Below, piece after piece: positions 9,566 to 20,869 of a stretch of DNA of 64,000 nt. Numbering within the stretch: the stretch's first letter is position 1; every line of letters begins with the position of its first letter. Position numbers and translations under genes: made by a program. This DNA is from CAVVEQ01 sp963747315 (GTDB lineage: Bacteria; Chloroflexota; Anaerolineae; Anaerolineales; Anaerolineaceae). Location of the stretch: positions 62,001-126,000 of the forward strand of contig CAVVEQ010000006.1 in assembly GCA_963747315.1 (NCBI GenBank), given 5' to 3'. Below the pieces are notes generated by a model, which saw only the letters and a list, made by a program, of their open reading frames with translations, was not told the origin of the DNA and made no database searches.

Positions 9566-10629
9566 TTGCCCAGGTCCATCCAGGTCAATTCTTTTCCGGC
9601 GGGAATATCGTTCAACACTTTGGTTCCAAGAATCTGCGGCAGCGCTGCGGGCAGGATCGCCCCCGGTGTGGCAGGACGCAGCACATCGATCATCTCTCGA
9701 GTTAGGGTCTCGCCTGCTTTCAGATCCCTGGCTGCCCGCAGGCAGCGTCGCTGAATGATCACGGTCTCGCGTTCGTTTTCCGCCACCACCTTGTCACTGC
9801 TGCCAAGCGCGTATTCCAGCTCGCGGGTGGCATCCACCATCGCCCGCCAGGTGACCGGGTTCATCGCAAAGTGATGGTCTGGACCCTCGCGGTGGTTATC
9901 GTCGGTGAAATGTTTTTCGATCACCTTCGCGCCCAGCGCAACGGCACCCAGCACGGTGGTGTGACCGGTGGTATGGTCGGATAAGCCCAGGATCACCTCC
10001 GGAAACATCTGCGCGTAGGTCTTGATTACATTTAGGTTGATGTGCTTGAAATTCTCCGCAGAAGCGGTGTAATTGGTATTGCACTGCATCAGCACAAGTT
10101 GGGGATTCAGGTGCAGGATGGCATGCACAGCCCTCTGCACTTCGCCGATATCACACGCCCCGGTGGCAAGTAAAACGGGTTTTCCCTTGGCTGCGATGTA
10201 TTCCAGGGTTTCGATCCAATCGATCTCTCCGGAACCAATTTTGTGCGCGCGGACGTAATCATCCAACAGGTCGGTGGCAGCAAAATCGTAGGGCGAGGAA
10301 AAATATTCGATCCCGGCGTTATCGCAGTATTCCTTGAGAATGGGCGTCCAATCATCCGGCACCGAGGCAGATTGGTAGACCTCGAAAACGGAGCGCTTCC
10401 AGCTTGCCTGGTGGGATTGCTGCCCACCCAGGTTCCTGAAACCGTAATCGGAGACAATCCCGGGGGCGTGGAAATTCTGGAATTTGGCAGCGTCAGCTCC
10501 GGATTCCTTCGCCAGGTCGATCAGCCGTTTGGCGCGTTCCAGATCACCATCATGGTTGGCAGCAATATCCGCGATGAAGTAGACGGGTTGACTCGCACCG
10601 ATCACTTTATTGCCGATATTGATTTCCAT
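9562..10629 (-). CDS. PseI-type nonulosonic acid synthase with SAF domain
   Basis: This 355-residue protein has the NeuB TIM barrel (FIADIAANHDGD near residue 20, DAAKFQNF, GSGEIDWIETLEYIA, LSDHTTGHT, KVIEKHF). A C-terminal SAF/antifreeze-like domain follows from about residue 285 (RRCLRAARDLKAGETLT). It condenses PEP with a bacillosamine- or altrosamine-derived sugar. It is a paralogue of the broken neuB at the operon end but keeps the SAF domain that copy lacks. Whether the product is pseudaminic or another nonulosonic acid cannot be settled from sequence alone. It is adjacent to the SpsF/PseF-type gene. Confidence 0.85.
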   Translation of the reverse strand: MEINIGNKVIGASQPVYFIADIAANHDGDLERAKRLIDLAKESGADAAKFQNFHAPGIVSDYGFRNLGGQQSHQASWKRSVFEVYQSASVPDDWTPILKEYCDNAGIEYFSSPYDFAATDLLDDYVRAHKIGSGEIDWIETLEYIAAKGKPVLLATGACDIGEVQRAVHAILHLNPQLVLMQCNTNYTASAENFKHINLNVIKTYAQMFPEVILGLSDHTTGHTTVLGAVALGAKVIEKHFTDDNHREGPDHHFAMNPVTWRAMVDATRELEYALGSSDKVVAENERETVIIQRRCLRAARDLKAGETLTREMIDVLRPATPGAILPAALPQILGTKVLNDIPAGKELTWMDLGK

Positions 10630-10654
10630 GGCCGCTCCTCTCTTTTAACCTTCG

Positions 10655-11575
10655 CTACCCTGGTAAAAATCCGTGCAGCATCTCCGGGTAATGGCATTCG
10701 GATAGTTCGTGGAATTTTTTCAGACCGGGCAGGATGCCCGGGAGTGTGATCCCCAACGCCTGCGCCAGTTTCGTGGTGTTTAAATTCAGGTTTGGTGATC
10801 GGGCAGCCAACAGACCACCTTCACTGACTTTCACCGGTTTTACATGTTCCGGGTCATACCCGAATTGCCTGGCTAGCTGCACTCCGAAATCATATTTGCT
10901 GACTTTCTCCCGGCTGACCGTGTGATACAAACCGCTCAGGTTCATTTCTGCCATACGGATCAGCAAATCCGCCAGGTCATTCACGAGCAGCGGGCAGAAA
11001 ATCACATCTGTGAATCCGTTCACAGGTTTTCCATTGGAGAGGTTGTTATAAAAGAATTCAGCCAAGCTGCGTTCTCCTCGCAGGCTCCATCCATAGAAAT
11101 TCACCCGCACCACCAGCGCATCCGGGTTCTCCGCCATCACCGCGATCTCTCCGGCCAGCTTGGTGCGCGCATAGGTGCTGAGCGGGTTGGGAGCATCCTC
11201 TTCTTGATAGTCACCCTTGACGCCATCAAAAACCGCATCGGTGGAAATATGCACGAATTTTGCACTCATTTCAGCTGCCAGGCGCGCCAATTTTCCCGGA
11301 AGATCACCATTCACGCTCATCGCCCTGGTTGGGTCCTTCTCGCAATCATCCACAATCGCCATCGCGGCGCAGTGGATGATTACCTCCGGCAGGGAATGTT
11401 CCAGCACCCACTCCGCCTCTCCAGGCAGGGAGAGATCGGTCACGAGCACCTCAAATGGCGTTCCCTCCAGCTCAGGTTGGTGGATCACCCCGGTGACCGG
11501 GTGCGTTTCAGCCAGCTTTAACGCCAGGTTTAGCCCGAGCAGCCCGCTCGCCCCGGTGATCAGGTAACGTGTCAC
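10655..11575 (-). CDS. RmlD-like NAD(P)-dependent sugar reductase
   Basis: This 306-residue extended SDR has ITGASGLLG at residues 5-13, VHISTDAVFDG and the catalytic YARTKLAGE. The order and spacing match dTDP-4-dehydrorhamnose reductase relatives. No rmlABC genes lie in the window, so it more likely reduces a 4-keto nucleotide sugar made by the adjacent PseB-type dehydratase. That assignment is inference. It overlaps the pseB-like gene by 4 bp. Confidence 0.75.
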   Translation of the reverse strand: MTRYLITGASGLLGLNLALKLAETHPVTGVIHQPELEGTPFEVLVTDLSLPGEAEWVLEHSLPEVIIHCAAMAIVDDCEKDPTRAMSVNGDLPGKLARLAAEMSAKFVHISTDAVFDGVKGDYQEEDAPNPLSTYARTKLAGEIAVMAENPDALVVRVNFYGWSLRGERSLAEFFYNNLSNGKPVNGFTDVIFCPLLVNDLADLLIRMAEMNLSGLYHTVSREKVSKYDFGVQLARQFGYDPEHVKPVKVSEGGLLAARSPNLNLNTTKLAQALGITLPGILPGLKKFHELSECHYPEMLHGFLPG

Positions 11576-12576
11576 TCAGCATCTCCGTGCGATAAACCGG
11601 CTTCGATCGGAGCGATGATTTCCTGGATCTGCGCGATCGTGAGCCACTCATTATTGGTATTCGAAGCATACCGGAACCCATCCTCCAGGGTGGCATTTTT
11701 CGCGTATTCCTTCACGAACCAGAAAGGCTCTGGAGGGAGCACCGCATAACGGTCGCCCAGGTCGATGGTCGTGCGGGCTTCATCCTCCGAGATCAGCACT
11801 TCGTGAAGTTTCTCGCCAGGTCGTATTCCAACCACATCGATCTTCGCTTCGGGGGCGATCGCCCTGGCCAGGTCGGAGACCCGCATGCTGGGGATCTTCG
11901 GTACAAAGACCTCCCCGCCGTGCATCTGTTCGGCGCAGGCGATCACGAAGCGCACCCCGTGCTCCAGCGAGATCCAGAAGCGCGTCATGCGTTCGTCTGT
12001 GATGGTCAGCTTCCCTGTTTCGCGTTGTTTTATAAAAACAGGCACAACACTGCCCCGGCTGCCAACCACATTGCCGTAGCGCACGCAGCTAATGCGGGTT
12101 TTCTTGCCCGCTGCATAGGCGTTGCTCTGGATCAGCAGTTTCTCCGCAGCCAGCTTGGTCGCGCCGTAAAGGTTGACCGGGTTCACCGCTTTATCGGTGC
12201 TGAGCGCGATCACTTTCTGCACGCCAACGTCAAGAGCAGCATCCACCACATTGCTGCTGCCCAGGATATTTGTCTTGATGGCTTCCATCGGGTTGTATTC
12301 ACAAGCTGGCACCTGTTTTAACGCGGCGGCGTGAACAACCACATCCACGCCCTCGAAGGCACGCACCAGGCGGTCTCGGTCGCGGATATCGCCGATAAAA
12401 TACCTCAAGCTGGAATGGTCATAACCAGCAACCCTCATTTCATGCTGTTTTAACTCATCCCGGCTGAAAACGATGATCTTGGCCGGGTGAACCTCCTTTA
12501 GCATCAGGCTGACCATTTTCTTGCCGAAGGAACCGGTGCCACCGGTAATCAGTACAACGCTTTTCGTCCAGTCCAT
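11572..12576 (-). CDS. pseB: UDP-GlcNAc 4,6-dehydratase (PseB-type)
   Basis: This 334-residue protein has GGTGSFGKKM near residue 12, a short hydrophobic-basic start and the family motif STDKAVNPVNLYGATK. It holds the Asp-Lys pair and the Tyr-x3-Lys used by inverting dehydratases such as PseB/FlaA1. The reaction converts UDP-GlcNAc to a UDP-4-keto-6-deoxy sugar, the first step of pseudaminic acid and related amino-sugar routes. A C-terminal extension (about 280-334) includes NEWLTIAQIQEII. It is coupled to the reductase downstream. Upstream is the frameshifted methyltransferase. Confidence 0.87.
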   Translation of the reverse strand: MDWTKSVVLITGGTGSFGKKMVSLMLKEVHPAKIIVFSRDELKQHEMRVAGYDHSSLRYFIGDIRDRDRLVRAFEGVDVVVHAAALKQVPACEYNPMEAIKTNILGSSNVVDAALDVGVQKVIALSTDKAVNPVNLYGATKLAAEKLLIQSNAYAAGKKTRISCVRYGNVVGSRGSVVPVFIKQRETGKLTITDERMTRFWISLEHGVRFVIACAEQMHGGEVFVPKIPSMRVSDLARAIAPEAKIDVVGIRPGEKLHEVLISEDEARTTIDLGDRYAVLPPEPFWFVKEYAKNATLEDGFRYASNTNNEWLTIAQIQEIIAPIEAGLSHGDAE

Positions 12577-12579
12577 ATC

Positions 12580-13441
12580 TTATTCCTTTTCGATCACGAT
12601 CATGGGGTACTGGCCATTTTCTGCATACCAGCGGGGATCCTGTTCCTCCCGCCAGAACAACAAACGCAGCCAGTATTTTCCTGCCAGCCAGGGGTGGATC
12701 AATGCCCGCAAGAAAGCGCACGCTCACACTGCGCCAGGGCAAAAGCTCGGGATTATAGTCCTTTAATTCGGTTTCGATCCAGGCAATGGAGTTTTTCCGG
12801 GTGTATGTCCCCCGGGCTTCCTTGTTCGTATCATTGTCGTTTACTGGATTTGGGGTGGATGGCTTGGCTGTTTTCGCCTCCACGCTGGTTTTCACACCCA
12901 GCCGTTCCGCCACCTTGATCAGCCAGAGCCATTTTTGCATCAACCGTGAAGAGGATGCTCCATTGACCACAACCATACTTCCCTTGACAGCCAGTGTACG
13001 GAACATTTCGTCGTAACCGCGTTTCTGTTCATCACTGGAAAGGTGATGCAGGGTATGCATCGAAACAGTACTACCGAACACGCCATTTTTAAATGGCATC
13101 CGCGAGATGTCTCCCACTACATAAAGGCCTTTGTCTCCCAGGCGGTGGCGGGCTTCCTGCAAAGCGACCAAAGAAATATCCATGCACACCCGGTACTGGT
13201 AGTCTTCCGAATATGTCAGGTAGGCAGGCCATTGCACAGGGCCAGAGCCCGCATCGAGGAGATATTTACCTTCCCGGATGATGTGCCGGTTGACCCGCAG
13301 ATGGCAGCGTTCGATGTATTCTCGGGAAACCGGCCGCAGATCCTCATAGATGGCGTTCTGATACAGTTCATCGCTGATCCGCTGCCAACCGACCTGGTTG
13401 TAAAAATCCTTCACCTCGTTCGTGCGTGATGAATCAGCCAT
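12580..13441 (-). pseudogene. class I SAM-dependent methyltransferase, one-base frameshift
   Basis: The protein has SAM motif I YLLDAGSGPVQWPAYL near residue 60 and SMHTLHHLSSDEQ after the central strand, typical of class I methyltransferases acting on sugars or small molecules. At about 12709-12713 one extra base shifts the frame. Removing it continues as RFLRALIHPWLAGKYWLRLL and ends at a stop (12580) just before pseB, which is the sensible operon spacing. Unrepaired, the frame runs on into the pseB gene with an unrelated sequence. Restored length is about 286 residues. The start at ATG 13441 follows AGG about 9 bases upstream. It probably decorates a glycan residue. Confidence 0.75.
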
Positions 13442-13442
13442 T

Positions 13443-15056
13443 TCAATCAACCTGGATCTTCTCCCAATCCATTACCTCACCTGAAAGATATTTCAGGGTA
13501 TCACCGTAGATTTTCTGCCCGTCGGCCGAAAACACGTAATCAAGCGGGCGGGTTTTGAAATCCACAGCCTGCTGATAGAGGTGCCAGGGGTACGGCCGGG
13601 GGTACTCGAAGAAGAAATAATAGGCATAACGCCAGGCTTCCTCCACCTGCTCCAGGGTCAAGCGGTGTTTCTTTGGATCTGCCAGGATCGTCCCGAGGAA
13701 TTTGAAGTAGGAAACATAAGAATCGGGGTCGTAAGTGAAACCCCGGTTTCGATAATGGGTTCTACCGTTCACGATCACCGGAACGCCGCCAAAAGCCATT
13801 TCCAAACCAACCGTGGTGGTATAGACCAAACCGAGGTCGGTAATGGAGATCAGGTCGTAGGTGTTTACCGGATCTTTGGGCGCGATCAGATGGATGTGTT
13901 CAGGTAACCGGGATTGCTCACGGTGAATCACATCCGCCACACCGATACTACCCTTTAGCAGGCTTTCGCCGGGGTGAATACGGATGACCAATTGCACGTC
14001 CGGCCGCCCGGAAAAATATTGAACTGTGCGGATCAACCACTCCGTCATGGTTTTTGTGTATACCTGGCGCCCCAAGGCGAGGCTATCGCCAAGCACGTTG
14101 GTCGGCAGCAGCACCACCGGACGGTTATCCAGTTTCAGCTCCTTGCGCACCTTTTCTCCTCCCTGAGTGGATTCGCCCTGCCACTGACGCGAAAAATTCT
14201 CCACCACGCGGGCATTCTTACGGGCTGCATAGAGGTCGCGGATACGCTTGGACTGCTCGGGGGTGAGCTTAAGGTCCGCTCGCGCCTTCCAAAGGTTATC
14301 GGTCTCCTGCAGCATCACTTCAGAGTTCTGCGCCATCCAGATATTTTCCTTGCGGTCGCTGAATTCATAAGTTACCCGCGGGATCTTGAGGAGTTGTGCA
14401 ACGCGATAAATGATCCCGAATTCCTGGATGGTGCCGTTCGGTACCACCACCAGGTCCGGCCGGTTGAGGTGGAAATAATTCCAGGCCACACGGGCAGCAT
14501 CTTCATTCCGTCGGAAGCGCATCTGATACAAAGCGCTTTTTAAATCGACTTCCTCCACCTCGGTGGTGTATTGAACGTCAAACAGCGTGACCTCTTCCAC
14601 GGCTTTCTTTATCTCCGCAGGCAGGGTCTCCTCGCAACGTTTGCAATTCAGGAAAGAAAAAGAGTTGAGCAATCCATCGGATTTTTGCAACACCCGCTGG
14701 GCATAAATATTCTGTCTCCGAAGGTCGAACCTGTTAATGGGAAAACGATAATCTGCGAATGGCAGGTACCCCAATGTAACTTCGTGTCCCATCGCAGAAA
14801 ATGCCAATCCCAGCATGGCCATGCTGTCGATCCAGTAATGCAAAGAGGCAAACAGGAATATTTTCCTTCCCGGTTTGGCTTCTGCGCGAAGAGCGCGGGC
14901 TTGTTCTGCCACCTCAGGCAGGATCACCTGCAGGTTCTTCAGCGAAAAACGGGTTCTGGGTGCTTCACCCCGCTGTCGCAGGATCCAATATAGTTCAGCC
15001 GTATAGGGGATCTCCCCCAGGATGTTTTTGATCGTTTCTTTACCGTTAGGTGCCAT
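13443..15056 (-). CDS. capsule-type glycosyltransferase, GT-B fold suspected
   Basis: This 537-residue soluble protein has FASLHYWIDSMAMLGLAFSAMGHEV near residue 70 and a C-terminal donor-binding-like segment LGLVYTTTVGLEMAFGGVPVIV. The pattern is that of capsule polysaccharide transferases of the KpsS/LipB kind. It may be a distant relative of the 486-residue protein at 4313-5773. Its start overlaps the stop of the Wzt-like ATPase by 11 bp, linking chain synthesis to export. The linkage it makes cannot be predicted. Confidence 0.6.
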   Translation of the reverse strand: MAPNGKETIKNILGEIPYTAELYWILRQRGEAPRTRFSLKNLQVILPEVAEQARALRAEAKPGRKIFLFASLHYWIDSMAMLGLAFSAMGHEVTLGYLPFADYRFPINRFDLRRQNIYAQRVLQKSDGLLNSFSFLNCKRCEETLPAEIKKAVEEVTLFDVQYTTEVEEVDLKSALYQMRFRRNEDAARVAWNYFHLNRPDLVVVPNGTIQEFGIIYRVAQLLKIPRVTYEFSDRKENIWMAQNSEVMLQETDNLWKARADLKLTPEQSKRIRDLYAARKNARVVENFSRQWQGESTQGGEKVRKELKLDNRPVVLLPTNVLGDSLALGRQVYTKTMTEWLIRTVQYFSGRPDVQLVIRIHPGESLLKGSIGVADVIHREQSRLPEHIHLIAPKDPVNTYDLISITDLGLVYTTTVGLEMAFGGVPVIVNGRTHYRNRGFTYDPDSYVSYFKFLGTILADPKKHRLTLEQVEEAWRYAYYFFFEYPRPYPWHLYQQAVDFKTRPLDYVFSADGQKIYGDTLKYLSGEVMDWEKIQVD

Positions 15057-16320
15057 TTTTTACCGTTTCTATACTCCAATCTAGGCGGGGTCGAATGGGT
15101 CCAAGCCGTGGTTCCGGCCATTGCTTTCCGGGAGCGCCGGTTGAATCCACAGTAAATGTGAGGGCTTGCTCATCCTGAAAATAACGTTTCACCCGGTAAG
15201 AACTGGCATTCACTCCCAGGATGTAGCGACCTTCATTCAAGATGTCCCGGGGAATGGCGCACCGGCTGATGTAATGCCCTGCCGGGCGGGTGGCTAGCTT
15301 CTCGAATTTTTGGGGTTCATCAGTATCGAAAGTGGTGAATACGACCTCCCCAAGGCTGGTGTTGAGGTAAAGGCCAACCCTCAACCCGGCGATGGGCTGA
15401 GCCAGTTCGTACTCAATCTCCACAAAGTTTTTCTCTGTCGAACGCATTGTTTCGTTGATCGTGCCAGCTTCGCTCTGGATGCGGATGGCGATGGGCTTGA
15501 AGGGTGCTGCATCCGCAGGGATCTCTTCCTGCAACCAATATTTTTGCCCTTCCTGAGAGAATCCACTGGTAAGGTAGTAGCTGACCGCTTCCGCAGAAGG
15601 CGCACGGAGCACCAGGTTGCCCTTCTGAATGACCAGGGATTCCTCGGTGAGGCGCAGGATGGCCGACATGTTATGGCTGACGAACATCACCGTCCGACCC
15701 TGGCGGGCAACATCGCCCATCTTACCCAGGCACTTGCGCTGGAACTCGGCATCCCCTACCGCCAGCACCTCATCCACAACCAGGATCTCCGGCTCCAGGT
15801 GTGCAGCAACGGCAAACGCCAGGCGCAGGTACATCCCGCTGGAATAGCGTTTCACGGGAGTATCGATGAACTGCTCCACCTCGGCAAAGCTGACGATCTC
15901 GTCAAATTTGCGGGTGATCTCCGTCCGATGCATCCCCAGGACGGCACCGTTTAAAAAGATATTTTCCCGACCAGTCAGTTCGGGATGAAATCCGGTTCCC
16001 ACCTCCAGCAGCGACCCCACCCGTCCGTTTATGATGGCGCTGCCTTCTGTAGGCTCGGTCACCCGCGCCAGGATCTTGAGCAATGTGCTTTTTCCGGCGC
16101 CATTGCGGCCGATCACACCCAGCACCTGACCCTGTTTCACCTCAAAGGACACATCCCGCAACGCCCAGAAAGCGTCGGAAGGTTCCCTGCTGGCGGACCG
16201 GCTGAAGGGTTTGCGGGCTGCCTCGGTCATCGTTTCCCTAAGGGTGCGGTATTTCACCGCCGCACCTCCGATGTGGTAGCGCTTGCCAAGTTTTTCGACC
16301 CGGATCGCAAAATCTGCCAT
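15046..16320 (-). CDS. polysaccharide ABC exporter ATPase (Wzt/TagH-like)
   Basis: In this 424-residue protein the nucleotide-binding domain (1 to about 250) has Walker A GRNGAGKST near residue 80, ABC signature YSSGMYLRLA, Walker B ILVVDEVLAVGD and the switch His in VSHNM. A C-terminal domain of about 150 residues after residue 270 matches the place of the Wzt carbohydrate-binding domain that recognises the finished chain before export. With the permease upstream (6-bp gap) it forms a Wzm/Wzt-type exporter for O-antigen, teichoic acid or capsule. It points to an ABC-dependent rather than Wzy-dependent assembly route. Confidence 0.9.
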   Translation of the reverse strand: MADFAIRVEKLGKRYHIGGAAVKYRTLRETMTEAARKPFSRSASREPSDAFWALRDVSFEVKQGQVLGVIGRNGAGKSTLLKILARVTEPTEGSAIINGRVGSLLEVGTGFHPELTGRENIFLNGAVLGMHRTEITRKFDEIVSFAEVEQFIDTPVKRYSSGMYLRLAFAVAAHLEPEILVVDEVLAVGDAEFQRKCLGKMGDVARQGRTVMFVSHNMSAILRLTEESLVIQKGNLVLRAPSAEAVSYYLTSGFSQEGQKYWLQEEIPADAAPFKPIAIRIQSEAGTINETMRSTEKNFVEIEYELAQPIAGLRVGLYLNTSLGEVVFTTFDTDEPQKFEKLATRPAGHYISRCAIPRDILNEGRYILGVNASSYRVKRYFQDEQALTFTVDSTGAPGKQWPEPRLGPIRPRLDWSIETVKNGT

Positions 16321-16326
16321 GATTCG

Positions 16327-18627
<2,301 letters not shown>

Positions 18628-18689
18628 TTGGATTCCAATATTCAACGACTGAATTATAAACGGGTGCCATCCATCCGTCAAGTTCCTGC

Positions 18690-18717
18690 TTGTATTTACG
18701 GAAATAAGTGTTATAAT
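18690..18717 (+). promoter_or_regulatory. putative sigma70-type promoter of doxX
   Basis: TTGTAT at 18690-18695 and a perfect TATAAT at 18712-18717 are 16 bp apart, about 30 bp upstream of the doxX ATG. The palindrome at 18714-18739 begins inside the -10 box and covers the expected start site. Confidence 0.5.
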
Positions 18718-18739
18718 AAGATAATATACTATCTTATTA
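18714..18739. promoter_or_regulatory. perfect 10-bp palindrome, likely operator
   Basis: The arms TAATAAGATA (18714-18723) and TATCTTATTA (18730-18739) are perfect reverse complements around a 6-bp spacer. The site overlaps the -10 box and probable start of the doxX promoter and ends 10 bp before its ATG, the placement of a repressor operator. The binding protein is unknown. The divergent winged-helix regulator is one candidate. Confidence 0.6.
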
Positions 18740-18749
18740 GGAGTATTTT

Positions 18750-19329
18750 ATGTCTGACAAAAAATCGTCGTATTATGTTGTCGAGGATCCCAAGATTCGC
18801 CAAAGTGATGTTCGATACAACCAAGCTTTCCTGGTTGTGGTTGATCGCCAGGCTCTACATCGGTTACCAGTGGCTGATTGCCGGCTGGGAAAAGATCAAC
18901 AGCCCGGCATGGATGCAGGGCGGCGCAGCGCTGGAAGGGTTCTGGAAATATGCCACCGCTGTCGATCCGAACAATCCGCATCCGGCTGTCGCCTACGATT
19001 GGTACCGCGGTTTCCTCCAGCTTCTACTGGATAGCGGTTCTTTCGTCTGGTTCGCCAAGATGATCGCAATTGGAGAGTTCCTGATCGGGATCGCCCTGAT
19101 CATCGGTATGTTCACCGGAATCGCCGCATTCTTTGCCGGTTTCATGAACTGGAACTTCATGATGGCGGGTTCCGCAGGGGTTAATCCTCTAATGTTCCTC
19201 ATTACCATCCTGCTGATCTTGGCCTGGAAGGTTGCCGGGTATTACGGCGTGGACCGCTGGCTGCTGCCTAAGTTGGGTACACCCTGGCATCCCGGAGATG
19301 CATTTTCAAAAGAAAAACCTGCAAGTTAA
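18750..19329 (+). pseudogene. DoxX-family membrane protein, one-base frameshift
   Basis: DoxX proteins are four-helix membrane proteins related to the quinone-reacting subunit of thiosulfate:quinone oxidoreductase. The ATG at 18750 follows TTAGGAG and encodes MSDKKSSYYVVEDPKI. One extra base in the TTCGCC at about 18796-18801 shifts the frame. Removing it joins KI to AKVMFDTTKLSWLWLIARLY and four helices, ending WHPGDAFSKEKPAS, about 192 residues. Without repair an open frame runs from further upstream, but it reads through the promoter and has no ribosome site. Function in redox or detoxification is a family-level guess. Confidence 0.75.
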
Positions 19330-19335
19330 TTAAAT

Positions 19336-19366
19336 AAAAAAACAGCGTCTCGCGACGCTGTTTTTT
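19336..19366. terminator. bidirectional intrinsic terminator
   Basis: Stem AACAGCGTC/GACGCTGTT (19341-19349 and 19354-19362) has A-runs on the left and T-runs on the right, between the convergent doxX and cold-shock genes. Confidence 0.85.
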
Positions 19367-19371
19367 CTGGT

Positions 19372-19581
19372 TTAGGCTATTGTGACACCCTGGGCTTGGG
19401 GGCCTTTGGGGCCATCGACTACTGCGAATTCCACTTTCTGGCCTTCAGTCAGCGTCCGATAACCCTGGGTTTGGATTTCGCTATAGTGCACGAAAACATC
19501 TCCACCTTTATCGCGCTCGATGAATCCGTAACCCTTGGTTGCATTAAACCATTTGACCGTACCGGTCTCACGCTCTGCCAT
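19372..19581 (-). CDS. cold-shock domain protein (CspA family)
   Basis: From ATG 19581 (preceded by GGAGAAGGAGAAGAA) this is a 69-residue single cold-shock domain. It has the RNP1 motif KGYGFIERD and RNP2 DVFVHYSEI, followed by [21 protein letters not shown]. Such proteins bind single-stranded RNA/DNA and melt RNA structure, at low temperature or constitutively. A good promoter at 19674-19702 predicts a leader of about 85 nt, as is usual for regulated cold-shock mRNAs. The longer upstream frame is not supported. Confidence 0.95.
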   Translation of the reverse strand: MAERETGTVKWFNATKGYGFIERDKGGDVFVHYSEIQTQGYRTLTEGQKVEFAVVDGPKGPQAQGVTIA

Positions 19582-19673
19582 TTCTTCTCCTTCTCCTCTT
19601 TTCCTGATATTCGGCAGAGCGCTGCTGTTACTTGGTAATACCCAACACAAACATACGTCAACTGCCAAGTAAT

Positions 19674-19702
19674 AATGTAGCAAACTCATCGACACATGTC
19701 AA
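19674..19702 (-). promoter_or_regulatory. promoter of cold-shock gene
   Basis: On the minus strand, TTGACA (19702-19697) and TACATT (19679-19674) are separated by 17 bp. Transcription would begin near 19667, leaving an ~85-nt untranslated leader before the ATG at 19581. Confidence 0.65.
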
Positions 19703-19726
19703 GTGGGTTTAGAGTCCCTTTTCCGG

Positions 19727-19754
19727 TTGATATTTATCCTCCAAACCTTATAAT
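19727..19754 (+). promoter_or_regulatory. promoter of Yip1-family gene
   Basis: TTGATA (19727-19732), a 16-bp spacer and TATAAT (19749-19754) lie about 40 bp before the ATG at 19794, which itself has GGGAGG upstream. Confidence 0.6.
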
Positions 19755-19793
19755 ATTATCAAAATCCTGTTCAACTGGGAGGATTCACTTATC

Positions 19794-20516
19794 ATGAACG
19801 ACACCCCCTTCGAATCTCCACCCCCACCGGTCGATCCAATACCTGAAGAGCAGATGAGCTGGCTGGATATCTGGGGTTACGCCATCTCCAAACCATCTGT
19901 ATCGACCTTTCGTGAATTACTTCAGGATCCCAAATCCCAGCGTACCCCATACCTTTGGGTTGGCATGGCATTGCTGCTTTCCTACCTGATCCAGATCGGA
20001 TTGCAGGCTCTTTTCGGGGTTTCTTCATTTGAAAACCTCACATCACAAATGGAAAACCAGTTCGGTGGACTCGGACCTTTCCTCGGCACAGCCTCCCTGA
20101 TGTCTTTGGTTTGCTGCGCCCCGTTCGCTGCGCTCCTGGGGGTGCTTGGATTCATCATCTCCTGCGGCATTTATCACCTGCTGGCAAAAATGTTTGGTGG
20201 AAGTGGAACCTTTAGCCAGGTCGCCTTTGCAGCTTCCACGTTCTATGTGCCCCTCACCGTCATTATGGCAGTTCTGGGGAGTTTGCCGGTGGCGGGGCCG
20301 TTCCTTGTTTTTCCTGTAACTGTCTATATGCTCGTCCTATTCGGCTTCGCGATTAATGCTGTCCACGCAATCGGCGGTGGAAAAGCCGCAGCAGTCGTCC
20401 TCATCCCGCTTGTTGTATTGATCATAATTGGCGGCATTCTCTTTGCTGTGATATTCGCCGCCCTAGCCCCGGCTCTCCAGCAAATGGAAGGCGGGATCCA
20501 ACCGTTCACGTATTAA
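19794..20516 (+). CDS. Yip1-domain integral membrane protein
   Basis: This 240-residue protein has a Pro-rich cytosolic start, a soluble segment with SKPSVSTFRELLQDPKSQR and then five hydrophobic helices, the layout of bacterial Yip1-domain proteins. Features include GALAKMFGGSGTF-like loop sequence (LLAKMFGGSGTFSQVAFAAS). The bacterial family has no settled function. The start follows GGGAGG at good spacing and a recognisable promoter. Nothing in the neighbourhood suggests a partner. Confidence 0.75.
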   Translation: MNDTPFESPPPPVDPIPEEQMSWLDIWGYAISKPSVSTFRELLQDPKSQRTPYLWVGMALLLSYLIQIGLQALFGVSSFENLTSQMENQFGGLGPFLGTASLMSLVCCAPFAALLGVLGFIISCGIYHLLAKMFGGSGTFSQVAFAASTFYVPLTVIMAVLGSLPVAGPFLVFPVTVYMLVLFGFAINAVHAIGGGKAAAVVLIPLVVLIIIGGILFAVIFAALAPALQQMEGGIQPFTY

Positions 20517-20599
20517 GCAGCCGATTGCACAGCCATGAAGCAAAGGTATGGTAACATTCAGAATTGGAATCCCCCGATCCGGGAAGAAGGAGGTTGAGG

Positions 20600-20869
20600 T
20601 TGGCTGCTCATAATCTGCCTGAAGAAAAACAAATTTTAAAATTTATCGAAAAAGTCCCCTTCCCTGCGAAGGATAAAAAAATCTGGAGCGAGCAGATCCG
20701 CGCCACCGGATTCTCCCAGGAGCTGGCGGATACGATTCACAAGAAGTTGGCCGGACCCAAAACCAGGAAATCCGACGCCACGGATCTCTCCCATTTCACC
20801 ATTGAATTCAACGGCCTGGTCAATCGTTGGCGATTGGCCAGCCAATCCAGGAATTTTGCGAAAAGATGA
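20600..20869 (+). CDS. hypothetical small protein
   Basis: I do not recognise this 89-residue protein. The TTG start at 20600 is favoured by GGAGG at 20589-20593 and the sequence LAAHNLPEEKQILKFIEKVPFPAKDKKIW. It is basic and probably helical, with no membrane segment. Its stop overlaps the ATG of the SH3 lipoprotein (ATGA at 20866-20869), so the two are co-translated, which supports it being real. Confidence 0.5.
   Translation: MAAHNLPEEKQILKFIEKVPFPAKDKKIWSEQIRATGFSQELADTIHKKLAGPKTRKSDATDLSHFTIEFNGLVNRWRLASQSRNFAKR

Noticed and set aside
12455..12579. C-terminal extension of the methyltransferase into pseB
   Set aside because: It results from the frameshift. The restored frame stops at 12580 with normal operon spacing.
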